A program made the translations under genes and the position numbers. From CAJXQU01 sp965223825 (GTDB lineage Bacteria > Pseudomonadota > Gammaproteobacteria > CAJXQU01), in assembly GCA_965223825.1 (NCBI GenBank), contig OZ245018.1:1116001-1180000 (forward strand): DNA of 64,000 nt. The letters run 5' to 3'. Positions 1 to 9,897 of the stretch are shown here, in pieces. Each line of letters begins with the position of its first letter. Position 1 is the stretch's first letter. The notes under the pieces were generated by a model that was not told the origin of the DNA, did no database searches, and saw only the letters and a program-made list of their open reading frames with translations.

Positions 1-1
1 C

Positions 2-313
2 GCCGAATACGCCAATATGATTTTAATCTCCGCGTTAAGCGCAGTGATGTTTCTTGGCGGTTGGTTATCGCCGTTTGCAGGAATTCCTTATCTCGGCGAA
101 TGGTTTGCAGTTGTGCCGGGTATTTTCTGGTTAATTTTAAAAACCGGTTTTTTCCTTTTTCTTTTTCTTTGGTTCCGCGCAACATTTCCGCGTTACCGAT
201 ATGATCAGATCATGCGGTTGGGTTGGAAAGTGTTTATCCCGATCACGATTATCTGGATCTTGGTTGTTGGAGGCATGGTGGTGTTTCAAATACCGCCTTG
301 GTTTAACACATGA
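2..313 (+). CDS. nuoH: NADH-quinone oxidoreductase subunit H, C-terminal part
   Basis: This is the C-terminal part of the NuoH membrane subunit of complex I, which sits at the junction of the peripheral and membrane arms near the quinone site. The frame is open from the left edge and begins with AEYAN, the conserved NuoH stretch, so the gene starts outside the window. The visible ~103 residues contain the family block around FRATFPRYRYDQ and two hydrophobic segments. The stop overlaps the nuoI start (ATGA at 310-313), which indicates translational coupling. Identification is confident; only the start is missing. Confidence 0.93.
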   Translation, partial: AEYANMILISALSAVMFLGGWLSPFAGIPYLGEWFAVVPGIFWLILKTGFFLFLFLWFRATFPRYRYDQIMRLGWKVFIPITIIWILVVGGMVVFQIPPWFNT

Positions 314-798
314 AATCACTTTGGGTCACATTTAAAAGTCTCTTTCTTTGGGAATTGCTGAAAGGTTTACGTCAAACGGGGTCACATCTCATTGAGCGAA
401 AAGTCACCGTGCAATACCCAGAAGAAAAAACGCCACAATCGCCGCGCTTTCGGGGTTTGCATGCATTACGTCGTTACCCGAATGGCGAAGAGCGCTGCAT
501 TGCGTGCAAGTTGTGTGAAGCTGTCTGTCCAGCGTGTGCGATCACGATTGAATCTGAAATGCGTGAAGATGGCACGCGCCGAACCACGCGTTACGATATT
601 GATTTAAGTAAATGTATTTACTGCGGTTTTTGTGAAGAATCTTGCCCAGTTGATTCCATCGTTGAATCACGTCATTTCGAATATCATGCTGAGGATCGCG
701 AAGGTTTATTGATGACGAAAGATAAACTGCTCGCTAACGCGGCATTATTGGAAGATGAGATCGCGGCAGATCGTGCCGTTGAGGCCAAATACCGATGA
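310..798 (+). CDS. nuoI: NADH-quinone oxidoreductase subunit I (2x[4Fe-4S])
   Basis: NuoI carries the two [4Fe-4S] clusters (N6a and N6b) that pass electrons toward the quinone-proximal cluster N2 of complex I. The 162-residue protein has two ferredoxin motifs: Cys63, 66, 69 and 73 (CIACKLCEAVCP), and Cys102, 105, 108 and 112 (CIYCGFCEESCP). The amphipathic N-terminus fits membrane-surface attachment. Length is normal for the family. It overlaps nuoH by four bases and nuoJ by four bases, as expected inside the nuo operon. Confidence 0.97.
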   Translation: MKSLWVTFKSLFLWELLKGLRQTGSHLIERKVTVQYPEEKTPQSPRFRGLHALRRYPNGEERCIACKLCEAVCPACAITIESEMREDGTRRTTRYDIDLSKCIYCGFCEESCPVDSIVESRHFEYHAEDREGLLMTKDKLLANAALLEDEIAADRAVEAKYR

Positions 799-1415
799 TG
801 GGTTTACCGTTTGATCTGCTGATCTTTTATCTCTTTGCGATCGTTCTGGTGTTAGCCGCGAGCATGGTGATTATTGTTCGAAATCCTGTGCATGCAGCGT
901 TGTTTTTAGTGTTGAGTTTTTTCGCGAGTTCGGCGATCTGGATGTTGCTGGAAGCCGAGTTTCTTGCGATTACCCTAGTCTTGGTTTATGTCGGCGCCGT
1001 GATGGTGTTGTTCTTATTCGTTGTCATGATGTTGGATATCAACCTAGCTGTGATGAAAGACGGGTTTATAAAACATGTCTTGATCGGTGGTGTGATCGCC
1101 GTGTTATTGCTGATCGTTATGGTCCAAGTTGTCGGCCCACAAAATATGGGGGCGGATTCAGTCCAAGCGCCTGAACGTCATGCGGCTGATTACAGTAATA
1201 CTGAAGAATTAGGTCGGGTTTTGTATACAGACTATTTGTACGCATTTGAAATTGCTGCAGTGATTTTATTAGTCGCGATCATCGCCGCGATCATGTTGAA
1301 TTTGCGTAAATCACGAAATCAAATCACGCCTAAAGTTGCGGATCAAGTGTTGGTCAGAAAACAGGACCGCTTGAAAATTATTAAAATGGATGCGGAAACG
1401 GGGGAGCGGGAATGA
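795..1415 (+). CDS. nuoJ: NADH-quinone oxidoreductase subunit J
   Basis: NuoJ is a small integral membrane subunit of complex I. The 206-residue product has about five hydrophobic segments and the family stretch LVYVGAVMVLFLFVVMM, where a pi-bulge is known in complex I structures. Two adjacent ATGs (795 and 798) are possible starts; 795 overlaps the nuoI stop. The C-terminal ~40 residues are basic and polar, predicted cytoplasmic. It overlaps nuoK by four bases. Confidence 0.96.
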   Translation: MMGLPFDLLIFYLFAIVLVLAASMVIIVRNPVHAALFLVLSFFASSAIWMLLEAEFLAITLVLVYVGAVMVLFLFVVMMLDINLAVMKDGFIKHVLIGGVIAVLLLIVMVQVVGPQNMGADSVQAPERHAADYSNTEELGRVLYTDYLYAFEIAAVILLVAIIAAIMLNLRKSRNQITPKVADQVLVRKQDRLKIIKMDAETGERE

Positions 1416-1720
1416 GTTTAACGCTGTCACATTTTCTCGTCCTCGGGGCCATTCTTTTCACACTCAGTGTGACGGGTATTTTTCTGAATCGAAAAAACCT
1501 GATCATTATTTTAATGTGTATTGAGTTAATGCTGCTTTCGGTCAATATGAATTTCATCGCTTTTTCTTATTTTGCGAATGATATCGCTGGGCAGGTTTTT
1601 GTCTTTTTTATCCTTACCGTCGCAGCTGCAGAGGCGGCGATTGGTTTGGCTATTTTAGTCGTGCTGTTTCGAAATAGAGACACGATCAATGTTGCTGAAC
1701 TGGATGATTTGAAAGGATGA
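1412..1720 (+). CDS. nuoK: NADH-quinone oxidoreductase subunit K
   Basis: NuoK is a three-helix, MrpC-like membrane subunit of complex I involved in proton translocation. The 102-residue protein has three hydrophobic segments, including LIIILMCIELMLLSVNMN, whose membrane-embedded Glu is conserved in the family, and a second membrane Glu in AAAEAAIGLA. Length matches the family. The start overlaps the nuoJ stop and the end overlaps the nuoL start. Confidence 0.97.
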   Translation: MSLTLSHFLVLGAILFTLSVTGIFLNRKNLIIILMCIELMLLSVNMNFIAFSYFANDIAGQVFVFFILTVAAAEAAIGLAILVVLFRNRDTINVAELDDLKG

Positions 1721-3681
1721 CTATGATGAAAATGCAGGCCTTAATCATCGTTCTTGCACCGTTAATCGGTGCGATCATCGCGGGTCTGTTTGGTAAAAAA
1801 ATAGGGCGATCAGGCGCACATTGGGTGACGATATTAGGCGTGGCGATCAGCTTCTTATTATCGTTAAATTTGTATATTCAGATTATTTGGAACGGTGCAC
1901 CATCGTTTAATGCAAATGTTTATACGTGGCTTATCAGTGGTGATATTGCGTTTTATGTCGGCTTTTTAATCGATCAACTGACTGTCACCATGATGGTCGT
2001 TGTCACTTTCGTCTCATTAATGGTGCATATTTATACCATTGGTTACATGGAAGACGACCCGGGCTATCAACGCTTTTTCAGTTACATTTCTTTATTCACT
2101 TTTAGCATGCTAATGCTAGTGATGGCGAATAATTTCATGCAGCTTTTCTTTGGTTGGGAAGCGGTTGGACTCGTGTCCTATTTGTTGATCGGTTTCTGGT
2201 ATAAAAAGCCCACGGCTATCTTTGCGAATATGAAGGCATTTCTGGTTAACCGTGTGGGTGATTTTGGTTTTCTGCTGGGTATTGCAGCGGTTTTGTTTTA
2301 TTTCCAGTCATTAGATTACGCGCACGTCTTCTCGCTCGCGCCGGAAATGGCCGAAAAGACAATTGTGATCTGGGGCGAAGAAAGTTGGTCATTGATGACC
2401 GTGATCTGCATTCTGCTCTTCATCGGTGCGATGGGGAAATCAGCGCAAGCGCCACTGCATGTCTGGTTGCCAGACTCAATGGAAGGTCCGACCCCGATAT
2501 CGGCGCTGATACATGCCGCGACGATGGTAACTGCTGGTATTTTTATGGTGGCGCGCATGTCGCCATTATTCGAATTATCTGAAACTGCACTTAGTTTTGT
2601 CATGTTGATCGGTGCGTTTACCGCCTTTTTCATGGGGCTGCTGGGATTGGTGCAGAACGATATTAAACGCGTTGTGGCATATTCAACGTTGTCGCAACTC
2701 GGTTATATGACGGTTGCACTCGGCGTGTCTGCGTATGCCGCCGGGATATTTCATCTAACGACTCATGCTTTCTTCAAGGCGCTGTTATTTCTTGCGGCGG
2801 GTTCCGTGATTATTGGTATGCACCATGAGCAAGATATGCGCAAAATGGGCGGGCTCTGGCGCTACATGCCGGTGACATGGATCACGTGTCTGATCGGCTC
2901 ATTAGCTTTGATCGGGTTTCCTGGTTTTGCTGGATTTTTCTCGAAAGACGCGATCATTGAAGCGGTGCACTTATCAGATCGCTTCGGATCAGATATTACG
3001 TATTGGGCTGTGCTTGCGGGCGTGTTCATTACTGCGCTTTATTCTTTCCGTTTACTGTTCTTGGTGTTTCACGGTGAAGAGCGTTTAGACGTACATACGC
3101 GTGCGCATTTGCATGAATCTCCCGGGGTTGTGACTTGGCCTCTGATTTTGCTGGCGATCCCTTCGGTTGTGATCGGCGCCTTACTTATTGAGCCGATGCT
3201 CTTCGCTGATTATTTCGGAAGTAGCATTACGGTGCATGCAGACCACAACGTATTACATGAGCTTGGTGAAGAATTTCATGGTTGGTTTGCAATGGTGCTG
3301 CATGGCGTAACGCAATTACCGTTTATTTTCGCGATGGCGGGTGTGGTTTGCGCTTGGCTAGGCTATTTGATGTTTCCACAGCTGCCGGAATTTTTTGCAC
3401 GTGTCTTCAAGCCGGTATATTGGGTGTTGACGAAAAAATATGGCTTTGATGAATTTAATCAAACGATTTTTGCGGGTGGTACGCGGGCAATTGGGAATTT
3501 ATTTTCAGGCGTGGGTGATCGCGTTCTGATCGATGGTTTACTGGTTAACGGTAGTGCAAAATTTGTTGGATTATTTTCCGGCTTGATGCGGCACATTCAG
3601 TCCGGTTATTTATACCATTATGCCTTTGCGATGATTTTAGGTTTGTTAGGACTTTTGGGAGTCTTCGTTTATGTTCGCTAG
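1717..3681 (+). CDS. nuoL: NADH-quinone oxidoreductase subunit L
   Basis: NuoL is the distal antiporter-like subunit of complex I, bearing one proton channel and the long lateral helix. The 654-residue protein has many transmembrane segments and typical motifs such as LFFGWEAVGLVSYLLIGFW, the antiporter core around KSAQAPLHVWLPDSMEGPTP, and the helix-breaking IHAATMVTAG. Length is close to the usual 610-660. The start overlaps nuoK by four bases and the end overlaps nuoM by 11 bases (nuoM ATG at 3671). Confidence 0.97.
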   Translation: MTMMKMQALIIVLAPLIGAIIAGLFGKKIGRSGAHWVTILGVAISFLLSLNLYIQIIWNGAPSFNANVYTWLISGDIAFYVGFLIDQLTVTMMVVVTFVSLMVHIYTIGYMEDDPGYQRFFSYISLFTFSMLMLVMANNFMQLFFGWEAVGLVSYLLIGFWYKKPTAIFANMKAFLVNRVGDFGFLLGIAAVLFYFQSLDYAHVFSLAPEMAEKTIVIWGEESWSLMTVICILLFIGAMGKSAQAPLHVWLPDSMEGPTPISALIHAATMVTAGIFMVARMSPLFELSETALSFVMLIGAFTAFFMGLLGLVQNDIKRVVAYSTLSQLGYMTVALGVSAYAAGIFHLTTHAFFKALLFLAAGSVIIGMHHEQDMRKMGGLWRYMPVTWITCLIGSLALIGFPGFAGFFSKDAIIEAVHLSDRFGSDITYWAVLAGVFITALYSFRLLFLVFHGEERLDVHTRAHLHESPGVVTWPLILLAIPSVVIGALLIEPMLFADYFGSSITVHADHNVLHELGEEFHGWFAMVLHGVTQLPFIFAMAGVVCAWLGYLMFPQLPEFFARVFKPVYWVLTKKYGFDEFNQTIFAGGTRAIGNLFSGVGDRVLIDGLLVNGSAKFVGLFSGLMRHIQSGYLYHYAFAMILGLLGLLGVFVYVR

Positions 3682-5191
3682 TCTCCCGCAATTGAGCCTG
3701 ATCATCTGGTTGCCTATTGTTGTTGGCTTCGGTCTGATGTTTGCGCATGAACGACTCTCGTCAAATACCATTCGTTTGATCAGCTTAGGTGCAGCTCTAC
3801 TCACTTTTCTCGCCTCCATCCCACTTTATTTTGGATTTAATACTGGTCACGCAGGTATGCAGTTTGTTGAAAACCTGAGTTGGATTCCAGTTTTCGATAT
3901 TAACTATCATCTTGGTATTGATGGCATCGCCTTACCGCTGATTTTATTAACAACATTTATTACCGTTTTAGTTGTACTTGCTGCGTGGGAATCAATTACT
4001 GATCGACAAGCGCATTACATGGCAGCATTTTTGATTTTAGATGGCTTAATGGTGGCCGTTTTTTCCGCACAGGACGCCATTTTATTTTATGTCTTTTGGG
4101 AAGCCATGTTGATACCGATGTTTTTAATCATCGGTATCTGGGGCGGGCCAAATCGTGTTTATGCGACGGTGAAGTTTTTTCTCTACACCTTTCTTGGCTC
4201 AGTTTTTATGTTGGTGGCATTCCTGTATCTGTATCACTTGGGCGGTACGTTTAATATCCAAGCTTTGCATGATCTACCGATCTCGCTCGCGGCGCAGAAA
4301 TGGATTTTTCTCGCTTTTTTCCTCGCTTTCGCAGTAAAAATCCCCATGTGGCCAGTCCATACTTGGCTGCCTGATGCGCACGTTGAAGCACCAACCGGAG
4401 GTTCTGTCGTTCTGGCGGCGATTATGCTGAAGATGGGCGGTTATGGTTTTTTGCGCTTTTCATTACCGATCACACCGGATGCCAGTCACGCACTAGCCGG
4501 TGTGATGATAGTTCTTTCCCTGATCGCAATTGTGTATATCGGCTTTGTCGCGTTAGTGCAGGGTGATATGAAAAAGCTCATCGCGTATTCCTCTATCTCG
4601 CACATGGGTTTCGTCACGCTGGGCATGTTTGTTGGCTATCAGATCATAACGAAGACAGGTTCAGCGGACGGTGCGAAAATGGCGATGGAAGGTGCCATGG
4701 TGCAAATGATCTCGCATGGTTTCATCTCCGGTGCCATGTTCCTATGCGTTGGTGTGCTTTATGATCGTATGCACTCACGTCAGATCGCAGACTATGGCGG
4801 TGTGGTAAATACCATGCCGATTTTTGCCGCGTTTATGGTGTTTTTCGCAATGGCGAATGCTGGCTTACCAGGTACATCGGGTTTTGTCGGTGAGTTTCTT
4901 GTGATTTTGAGTGCTTTCGGCGCAAGTTTCTGGATCGCATTCTTTGCGGCGATCACCCTGATTCTCGGTGCAGCTTACACCTTATGGATGGTGAAGCGTG
5001 TCACCTTTGGTGATGTTGCGAATGAGAATGTTGCAAAGTTGACGGATATTAATCGACGTGAATTTATGATTTTGGCAAGCCTTGCCGTGTTTGTTTTACT
5101 TTTCGGCGTATTCCCAGCACCGTTATTAGACGTGATGCACGCATCGGTTGCACACCTGATCGAGCACATAATGCAGAGTAAATTACCGTGA
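3671..5191 (+). CDS. nuoM: NADH-quinone oxidoreductase subunit M
   Basis: NuoM is the second antiporter-like, proton-pumping subunit of complex I. The 506-residue product has around 14 hydrophobic segments. Diagnostic motifs include LFYVFWEAMLIPMFLIIG, with the key membrane Glu, and the channel segment VKIPMWPVHTWLPDAHVEAPT. Length is typical for the family. The gene starts inside the end of nuoL, and its TGA overlaps the GTG start of nuoN. Confidence 0.97.
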   Translation: MFASLPQLSLIIWLPIVVGFGLMFAHERLSSNTIRLISLGAALLTFLASIPLYFGFNTGHAGMQFVENLSWIPVFDINYHLGIDGIALPLILLTTFITVLVVLAAWESITDRQAHYMAAFLILDGLMVAVFSAQDAILFYVFWEAMLIPMFLIIGIWGGPNRVYATVKFFLYTFLGSVFMLVAFLYLYHLGGTFNIQALHDLPISLAAQKWIFLAFFLAFAVKIPMWPVHTWLPDAHVEAPTGGSVVLAAIMLKMGGYGFLRFSLPITPDASHALAGVMIVLSLIAIVYIGFVALVQGDMKKLIAYSSISHMGFVTLGMFVGYQIITKTGSADGAKMAMEGAMVQMISHGFISGAMFLCVGVLYDRMHSRQIADYGGVVNTMPIFAAFMVFFAMANAGLPGTSGFVGEFLVILSAFGASFWIAFFAAITLILGAAYTLWMVKRVTFGDVANENVAKLTDINRREFMILASLAVFVLLFGVFPAPLLDVMHASVAHLIEHIMQSKLP

Positions 5192-6615
5192 ACGTGGCAG
5201 ATTACATCCTCGCTTTTTCCGAAATTTTCATGTTGAGTATGGCGTGCATTATCTTGCTCGCGGATGTCTACCTCGTACACCGCCATCGTAAACTTGCGTA
5301 CGGTTTGACTCTATTTACTCTAGCGGCGTTATTCATGCTGAGCGTGTGTCAGTTTAGTCATCCGCCACAAACGGCATTTACTGGATTATTTGTTTCCGAT
5401 CCACTCAGCGCTCTATTGAAAGCTGCGATCACACTCTCGACTTTTTTTGTGGTTGTTTATTCACGCACTTATTTGGAAGATCGTGGGTTATTTAAAGGTG
5501 AATATTTTGTCCTGATCTTATTCGCCGTGCTCGGCATGATGATCATGGTCTCTGCGGGCAGCTTCCTGTCAATGTACCTCGGCTTGGAATTACTCTCACT
5601 CGCACTTTATGCCATGGTTGCAATCCATCGTGATTCGCGTGAAGCATCCGAAGCTGCGATGAAATATTTCGTTCTTGGCGCGATCGCGTCAGGCATGTTG
5701 TTATATGGCATGTCGATGATCTACGGAGCCACGGGCTCATTAGAATTGGCGACAATCAGCCAACGTTTAACTACTGATATCACGCAATCTAACGTGCTTG
5801 TGTTTGGTTTGGTATTCATTGTTGCCGGTGTCGCGTTTAAGCTTGGCGCCGCACCATTTCATATGTGGGCACCGGACGTATATCAAGGTGCGCCGACTGC
5901 CGTCACATTGTTTTTAGGGTCAGCGCCTAAACTGGCGGGTTTTGCATTGGCTTATCGGTTATTGGTCGATGGTTTAGGTGGGTTGGTTGATCAGTGGTCT
6001 ATGATGTTGATGATTCTTTCGGTGCTGTCTATCGGTGTCGGTAATGTGATCGCACTGTCACAGACGAATATTAAACGCATGCTCGCTTATTCTGCGATTG
6101 CGCATATGGGCTATATGTTGCTGGGGATATTGTCCGGTACCGAGTCTGGCTATGCTGCCTCACTTTTCTATACGCTGACTTATACGTTAATGACGATCGG
6201 TGTCTTTGGTGTGATTTTATTGCTGAGTCGTGCAGGACATGAAGCGGATAAGCTCGACGATTTACGTGGACTGGCGAAACGCAGCCCGTGGTTCGCGCTC
6301 GTCATGTTAATTCTGATCTTTTCAATGGCGGGTGTGCCGCCGTTTGTTGGTTTCTGGAGTAAATGGTTCGTCTTGCGTGAAGTCGTGAATGCGGGTTATC
6401 TCTGGCTTGCTGCAGTAGCTGTTTTCTTCGCGATCATTGGGGCATTTTACTACCTGCGCATTATTCGTCTTATGTATTTCGAGTCAGACGATTTGGTTGA
6501 ATTTAAAGCATCGGCGGATATTAAAACCTTGCTCTCATTGAATGGTATGAGTGTTTTGTTGTTAGGTATTATGCCGAGTAGTTTGCTGGCGTTGTGTTTG
6601 GCCGTATTTGCTTGA
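5188..6615 (+). CDS. nuoN: NADH-quinone oxidoreductase subunit N
   Basis: NuoN is the third antiporter-like subunit of complex I and normally the last gene of nuoA-N. The 475-residue protein has about 14 membrane segments. Family motifs include YLGLELLSLALYAMVA and the channel region FKLGAAPFHMWAPDVYQGAPT. The start is GTG at 5188, overlapping the nuoM stop (GTGA). An unrelated secreted protein gene overlaps or abuts the stop, extending the transcript beyond complex I. Confidence 0.97.
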   Translation: MNVADYILAFSEIFMLSMACIILLADVYLVHRHRKLAYGLTLFTLAALFMLSVCQFSHPPQTAFTGLFVSDPLSALLKAAITLSTFFVVVYSRTYLEDRGLFKGEYFVLILFAVLGMMIMVSAGSFLSMYLGLELLSLALYAMVAIHRDSREASEAAMKYFVLGAIASGMLLYGMSMIYGATGSLELATISQRLTTDITQSNVLVFGLVFIVAGVAFKLGAAPFHMWAPDVYQGAPTAVTLFLGSAPKLAGFALAYRLLVDGLGGLVDQWSMMLMILSVLSIGVGNVIALSQTNIKRMLAYSAIAHMGYMLLGILSGTESGYAASLFYTLTYTLMTIGVFGVILLLSRAGHEADKLDDLRGLAKRSPWFALVMLILIFSMAGVPPFVGFWSKWFVLREVVNAGYLWLAAVAVFFAIIGAFYYLRIIRLMYFESDDLVEFKASADIKTLLSLNGMSVLLLGIMPSSLLALCLAVFA

Positions 6616-7802
6616 TCAGAACGTCTTTCGTTCGTGTTGTACTTTTTTTATTTCTCTTAATTACTGACTGCTCCGCCGAGTGGATCACGGTTTATTCTGA
6701 AGATTTCGAAGCGCTTAACTTGCCACGCTCAGTCAATTGGTATGTTGATCAGCAGACGGATACTTCACTTCCAAAACCTTGCTTTGTCATAGAGCCTGAT
6801 TTCTGTGAACCGCATTTTCTTCCTCAGGATGCGTTACCGGCGGCATTCCGGTTTAGTTTACCGATAGGTCATTCAAGCGCCGTAAATAGCATCTCAAATG
6901 GCATCACAATCGAGTCATATACACGTGATCCGGCAACAGATTTTTCCTCGTTGATCGCTCGTGTTGTTGATCCAGAAAATAAAAATAATCATGTGCTGCG
7001 CTTACGCTCAGTACAACACACCGACGCAAATATTTTGCGATCAAGCATGCCGTTGAAAGGCGATTATCGTGTGAGCTTGCGCGTTGGTCATGTTGAATTT
7101 GGATCGGGTGATGGATTGAATGGGTATGACGGTGACGAAATGGCTATACCTTGGTTAGAGCAGTCTTCCGTTAAGGAAAATGGCTTTTACTGGTTAGCGC
7201 TGTCAGATGTCTTGCCGCGACCACAGAGTAATATTTGGTGGCATCATCATCGAAAAGCGGTGATCGATAGTGACAATCATTGGCCAGCTTGGTCGCAGAT
7301 CTGGAATGGCTCAAAATTTATAAAAAGTGGTAAACAGCCGGTCATGATGTTCGTCCTCAATGGCGCTGGGCAAGCGTCGTTAGCAACAGGTAAACCCTTC
7401 AAAAGTTTTAGTGCAAATGCATGGCAACCTTCTGGCCAGATCAAGGCTGTTGACGCATATTTGCCGAAGCAGTGGTACGACGTTGTGATCATGCGAATAG
7501 CGAATCAACTGACATTACAGATCAGTGGTAGATTTGCTTATGGTGGCACCCGTCATTACGTTGCGCAGATCGCGCTTGATGAAGAGTGTGTCTGGCATTC
7601 ACCGCGCACAACACGAGAAGCAGAGAAAATAAAACCGGCATGTTTTATTCAACAAAACCTGTCTTGGGCAAGTTGGAAACAAGGTGAGCTTTGGCCAGAT
7701 TATTTTTTCTTGGGCGACCCACATATTAATTTTTATGAAGGTGAAATGCTCATTGATGACATTCGAATTGAAAGTTGGCAGCCACGCGAACCTACATCGT
7801 GA
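6612..7802 (+). CDS. Secreted protein of unknown function, possibly lectin/glucanase-like
   Basis: I do not recognise a precise family. The chosen start is TTG at 6612, which overlaps the nuoN stop (TTGA) and gives a clean signal peptide (MIRTSFVRVVLFLFLLITDCSA). A GTG at 6594 in the same frame would add six residues inside nuoN. The mature part (~370 residues) has no membrane segments. It is rich in aromatic residues and beta-prone strands, and both ends contain the kind of sequence (YSEDFEALNL; EGEMLIDDIRIESW) seen in concanavalin-like carbohydrate-binding or glycanase folds. That fold assignment is inference. Tight coupling to nuoN suggests transcription from the nuo promoter. No terminator follows it. 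Confidence 0.75.
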   Translation: MIRTSFVRVVLFLFLLITDCSAEWITVYSEDFEALNLPRSVNWYVDQQTDTSLPKPCFVIEPDFCEPHFLPQDALPAAFRFSLPIGHSSAVNSISNGITIESYTRDPATDFSSLIARVVDPENKNNHVLRLRSVQHTDANILRSSMPLKGDYRVSLRVGHVEFGSGDGLNGYDGDEMAIPWLEQSSVKENGFYWLALSDVLPRPQSNIWWHHHRKAVIDSDNHWPAWSQIWNGSKFIKSGKQPVMMFVLNGAGQASLATGKPFKSFSANAWQPSGQIKAVDAYLPKQWYDVVIMRIANQLTLQISGRFAYGGTRHYVAQIALDEECVWHSPRTTREAEKIKPACFIQQNLSWASWKQGELWPDYFFLGDPHINFYEGEMLIDDIRIESWQPREPTS

Positions 7803-7896
7803 GGCCGAACAGCTTTGCCAGATTCATGGATTGTTTTAAATGTTTGAAATGCGTCAATTAATTTAGCAAAAACGTATCACTTTAGATGCGCTATTT

Positions 7897-7926
7897 TTGA
7901 TTTTAGAAAACGAGAACTCGTGATAC
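7897..7926 (+). promoter_or_regulatory. Possible sigma-70 promoter for speA
   Basis: A TTGATT (7897-7902) and a TGATAC (7921-7926) lie 18 bases apart in the 7803-7983 intergenic space, upstream of speA. The -10 overlaps one arm of a 7-base inverted repeat (GTATCAC at 7874-7880, GTGATAC at 7920-7926), which could be an operator. Both hexamers are imperfect, so this is a weak call. Confidence 0.3.
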
Positions 7927-7983
7927 ATTACGCTCCTTTTTGCATGAATTATTTACTGACGAAATCTGATCAGGAGAACGGTA

Positions 7984-9897
7984 TTGAGTGATAACGCCCG
8001 AGTCGCGAAGAGTAAGTTTGATCATAACGATGCGGCTGAGTTGTATCATATTCCCTCGTGGGGTGTGGGTTATTTTTCAGTAAATGACGAAGGTAAACTC
8101 ACGGCTGAAGTGGAGAATAGTTGTGCAGTTCCGTTGACCGATATTATTCAGGACTTCCGTGCGACGGGTTCTGATTTGCCGGTGATTTTACGTTTTCCAC
8201 AAATCCTCCAAGATAGACTCGATCGTGTTAATGGTTGTTTTGCACACGCCATTAATGAGTCCGGCTTCAACGGTTATTATCAAGGCGTATATCCGATCAA
8301 AGTGAATCAGCGACGTATGGTGGTTGAGACAATTGCCGAATATGGATCGAAATATCGCACAGGATTAGAAGCCGGTTCAAAAGCAGAACTCGCATTAATT
8401 CTTGTCCAAGATATTCATCAGGAAGCGTTGATCTGCTGTAATGGTTTCAAAGACGAAGATTTTATTCGCATGGCGCTTTGGGGGCGAAAAATCGGTAAGA
8501 ATGTTGTTATTACGTTGGAAAAATTCAGTGAGCTTGATCGTGTTTTGCGCATTAGCGAAGAACTAGGAATTCGTCCGCAGATCGGTATTCGTTTTAAATT
8601 ACATTCAAAAGGGTCAGGGCAGTGGGAATCCAGTGGGGGGGATGATGCGAAGTTTGGTTTGACTGCCACTGAAATGCTCACCGCGATTGGTCGCTTGCAA
8701 GAACGCGATATGACAGATTGCTTAGTGATGTTGCATTGTCATGTTGGTTCTCAACTCACCGATATTCGAAAAATAAAAAATGCCGTACGTGAAGCGGCGC
8801 AGACGTATGTCGAGCTTTTTGAACTGGGGATTCCATTAAAATATTTAAATCTCGGTGGTGGGCTTGCGGTCGATTATGATGGCAGCAAAACGAATTTTAC
8901 CGCTAGTGCGAATTATGGCTTGCAAGAGTATGCGAATACGGTTGTGTGGGCGGTTCTTGAAAGTTGTAATGAATACGAAGCGCCTCACCCGATCATTGTG
9001 ACAGAGTCTGGCCGCGCGCTTACCGCGCATCACGCAGTGCTAATTATCCCGGTGGTGGATGCGCTTGGCCATGAACAAAAAATGACACTACCCCCATTAG
9101 AAGGAGAGTTGCACTCATTGGTAGCTGATCTGCTTAAGATGGAAGAGGAGATTACGCTTAAAACGTATCGTGAAATTTATAATGAAGCGGTCAGTATTAA
9201 AGAGACGATGCACAATCTGTTTGATCTGGGTTATCTCAGTTTGCTTGAACGCGCACATATCGAAAACTTACATAACCGTATTTTGAATAAAGTCGCGAGG
9301 ATTGTTAGCGATCTGGAATATGCGCCGGAAGAATTTGAAAATTTACCGACGTTATTAGCGGAAAAATACGTTTGTAATTTCAGTCTTTTTCAAAGTTTGC
9401 CTGATCATTGGGCGATAGGACAATTATTTCCTATCACGCCGATTGAACGATTAAATGAACGTCCAACACGACAAGCCACGTTGGTTGATGTGAGTTGTGA
9501 TAGTGATGGAAAAATCAATAAATTTATTGATCTTCGTGATGTGAAGTCGACATTGCCGGTGCATGAATTGCGTAACAACGAACCTTATTATCTTGGTGTC
9601 TTCCTTACCGGGGCCTATCAAGACGTTCTTGGTAATGCGCACAATCTTTTTGGGCGTGTTAATGAGGCTCACATAACGTTAAACACGGATGGTTTTAATA
9701 TTGATTTGATCGTACCTGGACAAAAAGCTCGACGCTTAATTGAGAACATGGGCTACGAAACGCATCAATTACACAAATGGTTGCTGGAAACGATAGCTGA
9801 TTCTGAAGTGAAATTACCAAAAGGACAATTCAAAGAGTTTATAGAATTATACGATGCAGAGTTAGTTGGTTATACCTACCTTGAGCAAATGAATTAA
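7984..9897 (+). CDS. speA: Biosynthetic arginine decarboxylase
   Basis: SpeA is a PLP-dependent enzyme that converts arginine to agmatine, the first step of the agmatine route to putrescine. The 637-residue protein has the fold-III alanine-racemase-like barrel, with the PLP lysine at about Lys106 (GVYPIKVNQR), the glycine-rich phosphate-binding LNLGGGLAVDYDG, and the long SpeA-type insertions and C-terminal beta domain. Length matches biosynthetic SpeA (~630-660). The start is TTG at 7984, preceded by AGGAG at about 7971-7975. The pathway partner speB lies about 840 bases downstream on the opposite strand. The 3' end overlaps the convergent methyltransferase gene by four bases. Confidence 0.95.
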   Translation: MSDNARVAKSKFDHNDAAELYHIPSWGVGYFSVNDEGKLTAEVENSCAVPLTDIIQDFRATGSDLPVILRFPQILQDRLDRVNGCFAHAINESGFNGYYQGVYPIKVNQRRMVVETIAEYGSKYRTGLEAGSKAELALILVQDIHQEALICCNGFKDEDFIRMALWGRKIGKNVVITLEKFSELDRVLRISEELGIRPQIGIRFKLHSKGSGQWESSGGDDAKFGLTATEMLTAIGRLQERDMTDCLVMLHCHVGSQLTDIRKIKNAVREAAQTYVELFELGIPLKYLNLGGGLAVDYDGSKTNFTASANYGLQEYANTVVWAVLESCNEYEAPHPIIVTESGRALTAHHAVLIIPVVDALGHEQKMTLPPLEGELHSLVADLLKMEEEITLKTYREIYNEAVSIKETMHNLFDLGYLSLLERAHIENLHNRILNKVARIVSDLEYAPEEFENLPTLLAEKYVCNFSLFQSLPDHWAIGQLFPITPIERLNERPTRQATLVDVSCDSDGKINKFIDLRDVKSTLPVHELRNNEPYYLGVFLTGAYQDVLGNAHNLFGRVNEAHITLNTDGFNIDLIVPGQKARRLIENMGYETHQLHKWLLETIADSEVKLPKGQFKEFIELYDAELVGYTYLEQMN

